Assembly (NCBI GenBank): GCA_003448875.1
Contig: DLXG01000194.1
Location: forward strand, 1-24,923
Direction of reading: 5' to 3'
Source of the DNA: Anaerolineaceae bacterium
GTDB taxonomy: Bacteria > Chloroflexota > Anaerolineae > Anaerolineales > Anaerolineaceae
Length of the DNA stretch: 24,923 bases
Shown here: in pieces, positions 6,261 to 14,754 of the stretch
How positions within the stretch are numbered: the stretch's first letter is position 1
Layout: every line of letters starts with the position of its first letter
Notes under the pieces: generated by a model
Seen by the model: the letters and a program-made list of their open reading frames with translations, nothing else
Databases searched by the model: none
What the model was told of the DNA's origin: nothing
Made by a program: the position numbers and the translations under genes

Positions 6261-6313
6261 ATAAAGAGACCGCCCAAAAATGCGGATCGGGTGCTGTCTC
6301 CAGGGGTTTCTAA

Positions 6314-9300
6314 ATGCCACACATATTTGACAATATCGCCATTCATCTCCTTCCGACACTCAAACAAGCGATTCAAGCTGCTCATCGGGCTGACTTCTGC
6401 GTCGGCTATTTCAACCTTCGTGGTTGGAAGGAGCTTGATCCACTGGTTGAACCCTGGATTGGCGGTGAGGAACATTGCGTTCGCCTGCTAGTTGGGATGC
6501 AGCGATTACCACAAGATGAGCTACGCGCCTTCTATCGCATCCAAGGAAGCGAAGAAGAGATCGATAATCAAACTGCCATCCGGCTGAAACGCAAGCTGGC
6601 GGAAGAATTCAAAACCCAGCTCACGATCGGCGTGCCGACCAACGCGGATGAAGAAGCCTTGCATCGCCTGGCCGCGCAGCTGCGCGCCGGGAAAGTGATC
6701 GTCAAGCTGTTTCTCCGCCACCCGCTGCACGCCAAGTTGTATCTTCTGTATCGGCAGGATCCATTCAACCCGATTATTGGTTTTATGGGTAGCAGCAATC
6801 TGACCCTGGCCGGCCTTTCCGGACAGGGAGAATTGAATATCGATGTTCTGGATGGCGATTCCTGTCAGAAGCTTTCTTCCTGGTTTGAAGACCGCTGGTG
6901 CGACCGTTTCTGCATGGATATTTCGGCGGAATTGGCCCAGATCATCGAAGAAAGCTGGGCGCGCGAGACCCTCATTCCGCCGTATCACATTTACGTCAAA
7001 ATGGCCTATCACCTGGCGCAAGAAGCGCGCGCCGGCCTGAATGAGTTCCGCATTCCCAGAGACTTTGGTAACCAATTGTTTGAGTTCCAGACTGCCGCGG
7101 TCAAGATCGCCGCGCACCACCTGAATAAACGCGGCGGAGTCTTGATCGGGGATGTGGTGGGCTTGGGCAAGACCTTAATGGCGACTGCCCTGGCGCGGAT
7201 TTTTGAAGATGATCAGAACCTGGAAACTCTGATTATCTGCCCGAAGAACCTGGTGAAAATGTGGCAGGGCTATCGCGAGCGCTACCGCATGCGCGCCAGG
7301 GTGATATCGATCAGCCGGGTGCAAGAAGAGCTGCCCAACCTGCCACGTTACCGCCTGATTATCCTGGATGAAAGCCACAACCTTCGCAACCGCGAGGGTA
7401 AACGCTACAAGATCATTCAGGAGTACATTCAGAAGAATGAGAGTCGGGTGATCCTGCTCTCCGCCACGCCTTATAACAAGACTTATCTCGATCTTTCCAA
7501 CCAGCTGCGCCTGTTCGTAGCGGAAGATCAAGAGCTGGGCATTCGTCCCGAGCGGCTGCTGCGCGACATGGGCGAGACCGAATTTATCCGCGCCCACCAG
7601 TGCTCGGTGCGCTCGCTGGCCGCCTTTGAGCACAGCGCCTACCCGGACGACTGGCGCGAGTTGATGCGACTGTACATGGTCCGCCGCACGCGCAGCTTTA
7701 TTTTGCAGAACTACGCTCAGATTGACCCAGAAACGAACCGCCATTTTCTACTGCTGGCCAATGGGCAGCGCTCTTTCTTTCCCAACCGCATGCCAAAAAC
7801 GGTGCGCTTTTCAATTGATGAGAATGATCCGGCGGACCAGTATGCCCGCCTATTTTCTCCCGATGTGGTAGACGCGATCAATAACCTATCCCTGCCCCGC
7901 TACGGTATGGGGAATTATGTGCCGGCTCGTTTGAAAGTGCAGCCGACTGAGCAAGAGAAACGCACACTGCAAGACCTATCTCGTGGCGGCAAGCGCCTGA
8001 TGGGTTTCTGCCGCACCAACCTGTTCAAGCGGCTGGAGAGCAGCGGCCAGGTTTTCCTACAATCGGTGGAGCGGCATATTCTACGCAACTACATTTTCCT
8101 GCATGCTTTAGAAAACGATCTTCCGTTACCGATTGGCACGCAAGATTTGGGGCTGCTGGATACCCGTACCAACGATGAAGATGTGGACCAGACGGGCTTC
8201 ATTGACGATCCCAGCGTGGATGAAGCTCTGGATGAAATGGTTGGCGAGGAAGCACAGCTTGAAGCGCCGCGCAATGGCGGCTTGCGTACCGAAGGACAGT
8301 TCCGCCAACGCGCCGCGGAGATCTATCAGGCCTACCGGCAGAATTACCTGGCTCGTTTCAAGTGGCTGAGCGCCGGGTTATTAAACGCGCAACTTGCAAA
8401 AGATCTTCGCAAGGACGCATTGAGTTTGATTGGCGTGTTAAGCAGCTGTGGTCAGTGGGATTGGCGGCGCGACACCAAACTCCAGGCGCTGCTTGATCTG
8501 ATGCAGCATCAACACGCCGGACAGAAGGTGCTGCTCTTTACCCAATTTGCCGATACCGTGCGCTACCTGGATGGCGCCTTCCGAGCTTTGGGTATTCCAC
8601 AGTTCGCCGGGGCGACCGGCGGCTCATCGGACCCGACCCAACTGGCCTGGCGCTTCAGCCCGGAAAGCAACGGGGTGCGCAACCAGGTGCGAGTGGATGA
8701 AGAGTTGCGCATCCTGGCGGCGACGGACGTGCTGAGCGAGGGCCAAAACTTACAAGACGGCTCGATTGTGATCAACTACGACCTGCCCTGGGCAATCGTG
8801 CGGCTGATTCAGCGCGCCGGCCGCGTGGACCGCATCGGACAGCGGGCGGAGAAAATTTTGTGCTACTCCTTCCTGCCCGCCGATGGGGTGGAACGCATCC
8901 TGCGCCTGCGCGCCCGCGTACGCCAGCGGCTGAAGGAAAACGCCGAAGTAGTGGGCACGGATGAAGCCTTCTTCGACGACGACCAGAACGACCAGGCCGT
9001 GGTGGACCTGTATAACGAAAAGGCCGGTATTCTGGATGGAGAAGAAGACAACGAGGTAGACCTGGCCTCTTATGCTTACCAGATCTGGAAGAACGCCATC
9101 AGCCACGACCCGGCGCTGCAGCAGATCATCCCGGATTTGCCCCAGGTGGCCTTTTCTACCAAAGCCCACCTGGCCACCACGCTTTCGCCGGATGGTGCAT
9201 TGGTATACCTGCGGACCGGCGACGGAAACGATGCGCTGGCCTGGGTAGATAATCAAGGCAACAGCGTCACTGAAAGCCAGTTTGAAATCCTTCGCGCGGC

Positions 9301-9721
9301 GGAGTGCGCTCCCGATACCCCGGCCTTGCCCCACGCGCCGAACCATCACGGGCTGGTTGCGAAAGCCGTGGAGCTGGTCAACGCCCAGGAACGGGTGACC
9401 GGCGGGCAGCTTGGGCGGCCGTCCGGAGCGCGTTTCCGCACCTATGAAAAGCTCAAACGCTTCGTAGACCAAAACCAGGGCACGCTCTTCGTGACACAGG
9501 AACTGCTGCGCGCCGTGGACGAGATCTACCGCTTCCCGCTGCGTGAAACGGCGCGGGATATTCTGAACCGCCAGCTTCGTTCGGGCATCGGTGACCAACA
9601 ACTGGCGGAGTTGGTGGTGAGTCTGCGGGCCGAAGACCGGTTGTGTATCGTGGAGGAGGAAGTGGAACAGCGCGATCCGCAAATCATTTGCAGTCTGGGC
9701 CTGACTTATCCGACCGGATAA
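6314..9721 (+). CDS. PLD-nuclease-like domain fused to SNF2-family helicase
   Basis: A 1135-aa cytoplasmic protein. The N-terminal 210 residues carry a phospholipase-D-type domain with HAKLYLL (His139, Lys141) followed by GSSNLT (159-164), one HKD half-site as in PLD nucleases. Then comes a SNF2/DEAD helicase: Walker A GDVVGLGKT (Lys286), DESH box (352-355), LLSATPYNKT, a C-terminal RecA lobe from about 739 (VLLFTQFADT), and motif VI QRAGRVDRIGQ (833-843). The last 200 residues are unassigned. Such PLD-SNF2 proteins occur in defence islands beside N6-adenine methyltransferases, where the helicase probably translocates on unmodified DNA and the PLD domain may cut. Here the next gene, 59 nt on, is exactly such a methyltransferase. 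A complete DISARM set (DrmA, DrmB) is not present. Confidence 0.88.
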   Translation: MPHIFDNIAIHLLPTLKQAIQAAHRADFCVGYFNLRGWKELDPLVEPWIGGEEHCVRLLVGMQRLPQDELRAFYRIQGSEEEIDNQTAIRLKRKLAEEFKTQLTIGVPTNADEEALHRLAAQLRAGKVIVKLFLRHPLHAKLYLLYRQDPFNPIIGFMGSSNLTLAGLSGQGELNIDVLDGDSCQKLSSWFEDRWCDRFCMDISAELAQIIEESWARETLIPPYHIYVKMAYHLAQEARAGLNEFRIPRDFGNQLFEFQTAAVKIAAHHLNKRGGVLIGDVVGLGKTLMATALARIFEDDQNLETLIICPKNLVKMWQGYRERYRMRARVISISRVQEELPNLPRYRLIILDESHNLRNREGKRYKIIQEYIQKNESRVILLSATPYNKTYLDLSNQLRLFVAEDQELGIRPERLLRDMGETEFIRAHQCSVRSLAAFEHSAYPDDWRELMRLYMVRRTRSFILQNYAQIDPETNRHFLLLANGQRSFFPNRMPKTVRFSIDENDPADQYARLFSPDVVDAINNLSLPRYGMGNYVPARLKVQPTEQEKRTLQDLSRGGKRLMGFCRTNLFKRLESSGQVFLQSVERHILRNYIFLHALENDLPLPIGTQDLGLLDTRTNDEDVDQTGFIDDPSVDEALDEMVGEEAQLEAPRNGGLRTEGQFRQRAAEIYQAYRQNYLARFKWLSAGLLNAQLAKDLRKDALSLIGVLSSCGQWDWRRDTKLQALLDLMQHQHAGQKVLLFTQFADTVRYLDGAFRALGIPQFAGATGGSSDPTQLAWRFSPESNGVRNQVRVDEELRILAATDVLSEGQNLQDGSIVINYDLPWAIVRLIQRAGRVDRIGQRAEKILCYSFLPADGVERILRLRARVRQRLKENAEVVGTDEAFFDDDQNDQAVVDLYNEKAGILDGEEDNEVDLASYAYQIWKNAISHDPALQQIIPDLPQVAFSTKAHLATTLSPDGALVYLRTGDGNDALAWVDNQGNSVTESQFEILRAAECAPDTPALPHAPNHHGLVAKAVELVNAQERVTGGQLGRPSGARFRTYEKLKRFVDQNQGTLFVTQELLRAVDEIYRFPLRETARDILNRQLRSGIGDQQLAELVVSLRAEDRLCIVEEEVEQRDPQIICSLGLTYPTG

Positions 9722-9780
9722 GTTCTTATCCACATAATGAGCGCTGACCGGTAAATGTACATAATGAGGAGTAATGGGGA

Positions 9781-12700
9781 ATGAATATCAACGTTGACCG
9801 CCTGCGCAAGCAGTTGCACGCCTTTGACTTTCGCAAGCTGTTTATCAATGAACTGGGTTGGGATAAAGCCAATACCGATGCAACCGTGCAGGTGGATGGA
9901 CAGGATTACTGCCTGCAAGCCGTAGCGCAGAAACGCGGCCTGGTGGTATTCCACTGCCCCACGCCGGCCGGTCAGCCTTTCCCCGATTATGCCATCCGTC
10001 GCAAGATCGACGCCAAGGCGCGCAAAACCTTCCACGAACACCTGATTATCTTTACGGATACGGCCAACACGCAGCAAAAGTGGCAGTGGGTGCGTCGCGA
10101 ACCGGGCAAACCCAGCGCTGGCCGCGAAATTGGCTTTGGCGCGGGCCAAAGCGGCGAAGCCCTGATTCAGCGCTTGCAGACCCTGGCCTTTAGCCTGGAA
10201 GAAGAGGAAGGATTGACCATCGTTGACGTGACCAGCCGGGTGCGGGCCGGATTCGACCTGGAACGGGTGACCAAACGCTTCTATGAGCGGTTCAAGACAG
10301 AACAAATGGCTTTCCTTAAATTCCTTCAAGGCATCCCCGATGAAGATATGCAGCGCTGGTATATTTCGGTGACGCTCAACCGGCTGATGTTCGTGTATTT
10401 CATCCAGTGGAAAGGCTTTCTAGATGGCGACCAGCATTACCTGCGCAACCGGCTTGAGCGCACGCGCCAACAGTTGGGCGAAGATCGTTTCTATCGCGAG
10501 TTTCTTTGCCCGCTGTTCTTCGAGGGCTTCGCCAAAAAGGAGCGTTCCCCGCAGGCCCGCGCCTTGCTGGGAAACGTACCCTACCTGAACGGCGGTATCT
10601 TCCAGCGACACCAACTAGAAGAACGCTTTGGCCAGGCTATTCAGATCCCCGATGCGGCTTTTACACGCCTGTTTGATTTCTTCGATGGGTATAACTGGCA
10701 CCTGGACGAGCGCCCGCTGCGTGATGACAAAGAGATCAACCCGGATGTGCTGGGCTTTATCTTCGAGAAGTACATCAACCAGAAGCAGATGGGGGCGTAC
10801 TACACCAAAGAGGACATCACCGGCTACATCTCCAAATACACCATCCTGCCGGCGTTGTTTGAGCGCGCGCGCAAGGACTGCCGCATCGCCTTCGAGGGTG
10901 AAAGCGCGGTGTGGAAGTATCTGGCTGCCGACCCAGACCGCTACATCTACCCGGCCATGCTGCACGGGCTCGATCTGCCTCTGCCGGGGAACATTGCCGC
11001 CGGTGTGAGCGACGTCGCCCAGCGCGGCGATTGGAACCGGCCCGCCGGCGAAGCCCATGCCCTGCCGACCGAGATCTGGCGCGAGACGGCGGCCCGCCGC
11101 CAGCGGGCCGAGGAAGTGCGCGCCCGCCTGGCAGCCGGCGAGGTGCGCGACATCAACGACCTGATCACCTACAACCTGGATATCCAGCAGTTCGCTCAGG
11201 ATGTAATCGAAGGCAGTGAGGGGCCGGAGCTGGTGCGCGCATTCTGGAAATCGCTCATCGACATCAAGGTGCTGGACCCCACTTGCGGTTCGGGCGCGTT
11301 CCTGTTTGCTGCATTAAATACCCTTGAACCGCTGTACGAAGCCTGCCTGGACCGTATGCAGAGCTTTATAGATGAGCTGGACGCGGCCGCCGAACAAGGG
11401 GAAAAACACCGCCCGGAAAAATTCAGCGACTTCCGTAAGACCCTCAACCAGGTAGCCCGCCACCCCAACCACAGTTACTTCATCTTCAAAAGCATTATCG
11501 TGCAGAACCTGTACGGCGTGGACATCATGGAAGAGGCGGTAGAAATCTGCAAGCTGCGCCTGTTCCTCAAGCTGATTGCCCAGGTGGATGGAGTGGAAAA
11601 GATTGAACCGCTGCCGGATATTGACTTCAACGTGCGGGCTGGGAATACGCTGATCGGCTTATCCACCCGCGAGGAAGTGCGCCGGGTGCTGACCAGCCAG
11701 GGGCAGCAAGGGACATTAGGCTTATTCGGGGAGAACGAGGCGGCCGACCGGGTAGAAGAACAGGCCGAGCTGGCTGATAAGGCATTCCAGCGCTTCCGGC
11801 AGATGCAAACCGAGGAAGAAATGGACTCGGCGGCATTCGCCAGCGCGAAAGAGGAACTTCGTAAGCGGTTTTATGAGCTTAATAACGAGTTGAACCGTGC
11901 CCTTGCACTGCGCTACTTAAATGCGCCGATAAAAGAAGATGCATATAAGAGATGGCTCGGATCTTATCAGCCCTTCCACTGGTTTGTGGATTTTTATGGC
12001 ATTATGAAGTCAGGGGGATTTGATGTCATCATTGGAAACCCACCATATGTGGAATACCGAATTGTTAAAAGCGAATATCAATTAGATGGCCTTTATAAGT
12101 CTGCATCGGCTGATAATCTCTATGCATTTTGTATGGAGCGTTCTTGTCAAATCATAAGAACGCCTGGTAAGTTCGGAATGATTGTGCCAGCGGGGATAAT
12201 GGGATTAGATGATGCAGAATCACTTAGAAAGGTTTTGTTTGAATCCTTCTTTGTAATGCATTTTAGCAGTTATGCGATTCGACCTTCAAAACTATTTGAT
12301 GGGGTTGATCAAAGACTTAGTATAGTTCTAGCAAGTAAAGCAGAGAAACGCCAAAGTGCTCAAATTTGGACAACCAAATATCATCACTGGAACGCTGAGG
12401 AAAGAGAACATCTATTTTCTAATCTGCGGTACTTTCGATCGTATTATCATCCTCGTTTACTGAGGATTCCACAGATAGGAAGCCAAGAAGCGTATGATGT
12501 AATTGAAAAGCTAGAAAAGTACAAAGCATTATGTGTTGAAAACTATTTTACAGGACATAACTCTGGATTCTTGTTGCACTATCACCGAAGCCCACGATAC
12601 TGGATTAGGGCCATGGACTTTGAACAATATTTTAAGAGCCCAACAAGACAAAGATCAATTCACCACTTCCGAGATTTGTTTTTCAGAGATCAACTGTCTG

Positions 12701-13071
12701 GAAAGGTAATAGGGGCAATTTTAAATAGCAGCCTTTTCTTCTTCTGGTTTATTTCAATGGGAAATGGCAGAAATATTACCGGCACGGACGTGGCTAAGTT
12801 TCCCATTGGCACAATAAACGCGGATGAGACAAACCTATTGCAGTTATTTGACCTGCTTATGGGAGACTATCAGAAAAATTCATTTATAAGAGTACGACAG
12901 GACTGCGAGTTTCAGGAATTTCGAATAAGTAAATCAAAGCCTCTACTTGATCAAATCGATGAGGAAATAGGACAACATTATGGATTCCTTGCTCGTGAAA
13001 TAGATTTTCTCAATAACCTAGATGTGAAGTATCGGCTCGGAAGAGAATCTGAGGAAAACGAAGAAGAATAG
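9781..13071 (+). CDS. Eco57I-type N6-adenine DNA methyltransferase, 1096 aa
   Basis: Large DNA methyltransferase of the type IIG/Eco57I-like class. Motif I DPTCGSGAF (499-507) binds S-adenosylmethionine; motif IV NPPY (753-756) is the adenine-N6 catalytic motif. About 500 residues before motif I are of unassigned function. About 340 residues after NPPY should hold the target recognition domain. I saw no clear PD-(D/E)xK nuclease motif, so cutting may rest with the PLD-SNF2 protein upstream. Together they could form a two-gene restriction-like system. The start has GGAG 10 nt upstream. Odd feature: up to about base 11,900 the gene is GC-rich like its neighbours, while from there to the stop it is clearly AT-rich. 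This suggests replacement of the C-terminal specificity part by recombination. Confidence 0.86.
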   Translation: MNINVDRLRKQLHAFDFRKLFINELGWDKANTDATVQVDGQDYCLQAVAQKRGLVVFHCPTPAGQPFPDYAIRRKIDAKARKTFHEHLIIFTDTANTQQKWQWVRREPGKPSAGREIGFGAGQSGEALIQRLQTLAFSLEEEEGLTIVDVTSRVRAGFDLERVTKRFYERFKTEQMAFLKFLQGIPDEDMQRWYISVTLNRLMFVYFIQWKGFLDGDQHYLRNRLERTRQQLGEDRFYREFLCPLFFEGFAKKERSPQARALLGNVPYLNGGIFQRHQLEERFGQAIQIPDAAFTRLFDFFDGYNWHLDERPLRDDKEINPDVLGFIFEKYINQKQMGAYYTKEDITGYISKYTILPALFERARKDCRIAFEGESAVWKYLAADPDRYIYPAMLHGLDLPLPGNIAAGVSDVAQRGDWNRPAGEAHALPTEIWRETAARRQRAEEVRARLAAGEVRDINDLITYNLDIQQFAQDVIEGSEGPELVRAFWKSLIDIKVLDPTCGSGAFLFAALNTLEPLYEACLDRMQSFIDELDAAAEQGEKHRPEKFSDFRKTLNQVARHPNHSYFIFKSIIVQNLYGVDIMEEAVEICKLRLFLKLIAQVDGVEKIEPLPDIDFNVRAGNTLIGLSTREEVRRVLTSQGQQGTLGLFGENEAADRVEEQAELADKAFQRFRQMQTEEEMDSAAFASAKEELRKRFYELNNELNRALALRYLNAPIKEDAYKRWLGSYQPFHWFVDFYGIMKSGGFDVIIGNPPYVEYRIVKSEYQLDGLYKSASADNLYAFCMERSCQIIRTPGKFGMIVPAGIMGLDDAESLRKVLFESFFVMHFSSYAIRPSKLFDGVDQRLSIVLASKAEKRQSAQIWTTKYHHWNAEEREHLFSNLRYFRSYYHPRLLRIPQIGSQEAYDVIEKLEKYKALCVENYFTGHNSGFLLHYHRSPRYWIRAMDFEQYFKSPTRQRSIHHFRDLFFRDQLSGKVIGAILNSSLFFFWFISMGNGRNITGTDVAKFPIGTINADETNLLQLFDLLMGDYQKNSFIRVRQDCEFQEFRISKSKPLLDQIDEEIGQHYGFLAREIDFLNNLDVKYRLGRESEENEEE

Positions 13072-13106
13072 TCGTTCCATCCAGTAAAACCCAAGGAGAA
13101 TTCCGT

Positions 13107-13673
13107 ATGCCGGGGTATTTTGCAGTCCTAACCATTGTGCTCATGCTGGGGATGGTAGTGACCCGAGCCTTCCTGTTAAAGCGACAGGGCGTGGCGGCCA
13201 TGCAGTTTGGCAAAATCGACAAAACCGATTTCCTCATCCCACCGTTTGCGTTGTTTTATTTCTATCTCGTCTTCGCGGCGGCTTTCCATTGGCCAAGCGT
13301 AAGCACGCAGCGATTCTTTCAAGCCGAGGCCGTTGCCTGGGCCGGCGTGCTCTTTTGCCTGGCAGGGCTGTCACTGCTCTTTTGGACCCTGGTTTCCTTT
13401 GGACGCAGCTTTCGGGTTGGCATCGATCAAGAGCACCCCGACCAGCTCATCACGACCGGCAGCTTTGCTTTCAGCCGCAATCCCATCTATGTTGCTTTTG
13501 CCATCATCCTGGTGGGTCAATTCCTGGTCTTGCCCAATTGGATCCTGTTGATCTTCCTCACCGCCGCTATATGGCTATTCCATCGCCAGGTTTTGCGCGA
13601 AGAGGCGTACTTGAAACAGCATTATGGGCATGAATATGCGGCCTATTGTCGCCGGGTAAGGCGGTATTTGTGA
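13107..13673 (+). CDS. Isoprenylcysteine carboxyl methyltransferase-like membrane protein
   Basis: A 188-aa integral membrane protein with about five hydrophobic helices. The family signature is in the C-terminal half: SFGRSFRVGI, then GSFAFSRNPIYVAF (about 125-140), then FHRQVLREEAYLKQHYGHEYAAYCRRVRRYL. This is the S-adenosylmethionine- and lipid-binding core of the ICMT/PEMT (NnrU-like) superfamily of membrane methyltransferases. AAGGAG lies 8 nt before the ATG. Eukaryotic members methylate prenylated C-terminal Cys; bacterial members often have unknown small hydrophobic or phospholipid substrates. The local pheromone precursor has no Cys, so a direct link to it is not supported. It follows the methyltransferase by 35 nt and precedes an XRE gene, and may be an unrelated passenger between defence genes. 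Confidence 0.82.
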   Translation: MPGYFAVLTIVLMLGMVVTRAFLLKRQGVAAMQFGKIDKTDFLIPPFALFYFYLVFAAAFHWPSVSTQRFFQAEAVAWAGVLFCLAGLSLLFWTLVSFGRSFRVGIDQEHPDQLITTGSFAFSRNPIYVAFAIILVGQFLVLPNWILLIFLTAAIWLFHRQVLREEAYLKQHYGHEYAAYCRRVRRYL

Positions 13674-13723
13674 GAATATTGTAAGTAAGTTCTTGGTGTC
13701 AGGATATTTGACCGGAGAGAGAC

Positions 13724-14068
13724 ATGATGACGAGTACCACCATCGGACAAAAGATTAAGGCGCTGCGCGTAAAGTCCGGTATAAATCAAGTACAGATTGC
13801 GCAATTTTTGGGAGTGGATCAAAGCACGATTTCGAAGTGCGAAAAGGGCAAACGTCCGTTCCAGGTCGATCATCTGGAAAGGCTGGGTAGCTTGTTTGGC
13901 GTCTCCTTGAGCGATTTGATGAACGAAGAAGCATCGGCGGTGCCGTTGACAATCGCCTTTCGCGCGGAAGGCATGCAGGTCGAAGATCTAAACGCCATCG
14001 CCGATATGCAGAAAATCGTGCTAAATTTAGGTGAGATGCGCGCCCTTTTGCAGAAGCCTGGCGAATAG
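13724..14068 (+). CDS. XRE-family transcriptional regulator, 114 aa
   Basis: Residues 6-65 are a textbook Cro/CI helix-turn-helix: GQKIKALRVKSGINQVQIAQ, FLGVDQSTISKCEKGKR, then HLERLGSLFGVSLSDLM. The C-terminal part (66-114) is a short helical region, without the Zn-peptidase (ImmA) partner usual for such regulators. GGAG stands 6 nt before the ATG (a second ATG follows at once). It ends 16 nt before the DprA-like gene, with which it surely forms a pair. It probably autoregulates that pair. Confidence 0.86.
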   Translation: MMTSTTIGQKIKALRVKSGINQVQIAQFLGVDQSTISKCEKGKRPFQVDHLERLGSLFGVSLSDLMNEEASAVPLTIAFRAEGMQVEDLNAIADMQKIVLNLGEMRALLQKPGE

Positions 14069-14084
14069 GAAATGATGGGGATTC

Positions 14085-14603
14085 ATGGCTGATATCATTG
14101 TCATTTCACCAGAAGATGAAATATATCCCAAAGACCGATTAGCGACATATTTCCCCAACTTGCCGGCGCTTCATACGCTTGGCAATCCCGACCTGCTGCG
14201 ACTGCCGCTGACCGCTCTATTTTGCTCGCGCAAATGCCCGGGCGATGCCATCCTGAAAGCTTACGATCTGGCTCGTGAGCTACGAGAGAAAGAAATCCCG
14301 GTGATCAGTGGATTTCATACGCCGGTCGAGAAGGATATGCTGGAGATTTTGCTCAAAGGCAAGGACCCGATCGTGATTTGCCTGGCAAGAAGGTTGGAGG
14401 GGATGAGGATTCCGAAGGGATGGAGTCAGTCTGTCCAGCAGGGCCATCTGTTATTGGTGTCGATGTTCGATCAGAAAACACATCGTGTGACGAAGGAAGC
14501 TGCGCGGCAGCGCAATTTGCTGGTTGCAGCTTTAGCAAGTAAGTGCGAATTTATTCACATCGAGCCAGGCGGGGAGACCGAAAAAGTATCTAAAAACATA
14601 TGA
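14085..14603 (+). CDS. DprA/Smf-like SLOG-domain protein, 172 aa
   Basis: A short Rossmann-like protein of the DprA/SLOG type. Residues 40-160 contain ALFCSRKCPGDAILKAYDLARELRE, then PVISGFHTPVEKDMLEILL, PIVICLARRLEGMRIP, GHLLLVSMF, and AARQRNLLVAALASKCEFIHIEPGG. These correspond to the nucleotide/ssDNA-binding sheet and the RN-x-L-V-A-A-L element of DprA. Canonical DprA (about 300-370 aa, DNA uptake and RecA loading) has extra SAM and winged-helix domains, which are absent here. Short versions next to XRE regulators recur in defence-associated neighbourhoods, where SLOG folds may bind nucleotides as sensors. Its neighbour is an XRE gene 16 nt upstream. Transport or uptake genes are absent, so a role in competence is unlikely. 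Confidence 0.78.
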   Translation: MADIIVISPEDEIYPKDRLATYFPNLPALHTLGNPDLLRLPLTALFCSRKCPGDAILKAYDLARELREKEIPVISGFHTPVEKDMLEILLKGKDPIVICLARRLEGMRIPKGWSQSVQQGHLLLVSMFDQKTHRVTKEAARQRNLLVAALASKCEFIHIEPGGETEKVSKNI

Positions 14604-14692
14604 TTTCGTATGTTCGCCCTAATTGATTTTACACATTTGCAGAAGAAGCCTCAGGTTTTAAATTGCGAAAAATAAAAATTATAGGATAATTC

Positions 14693-14720
14693 TTTACAAG
14701 GACGGATAACCGGGTAAAAT
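14693..14720 (+). promoter_or_regulatory. Promoter of the methyltransferase-GHKL-receiver operon
   Basis: TTTACA (14693-14698) and TAAAAT (14715-14720) with a 16-bp spacer fit a sigma-70 promoter (5/6 matches each). It lies 34 nt before the ATG at 14755, in the AT-rich 151-nt gap after the DprA-like gene. Confidence 0.6.
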
Positions 14721-14754
14721 AAAAGATTCAAATTCCTCAAAAATAGCGGGATAC

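Noticed and set aside
8750..9733. A 327-aa open frame on the minus strand
   Set aside because: Antisense shadow of the GC-rich helicase gene, with no recognisable motif. The same applies to 6521-7120, 7175-7744 and 9706-10329.
9732..9768. 10-bp direct repeat ACATAATGAG with a 17-bp gap
   Set aside because: Only two copies, short, in an intergenic stretch holding a ribosome site. There is no sign of an array or attachment site.
6314..13071. Complete DISARM system
   Set aside because: Only SNF2- and methyltransferase-like components plus a PLD fusion are present; no DUF1998 or DrmA-like helicase genes are in the window.
14595..14615. Small hairpin AACATA...TATGTT after the DprA-like gene
   Set aside because: The stem is short and AT-rich with no clean T-run directly after it; not convincing as a terminator.
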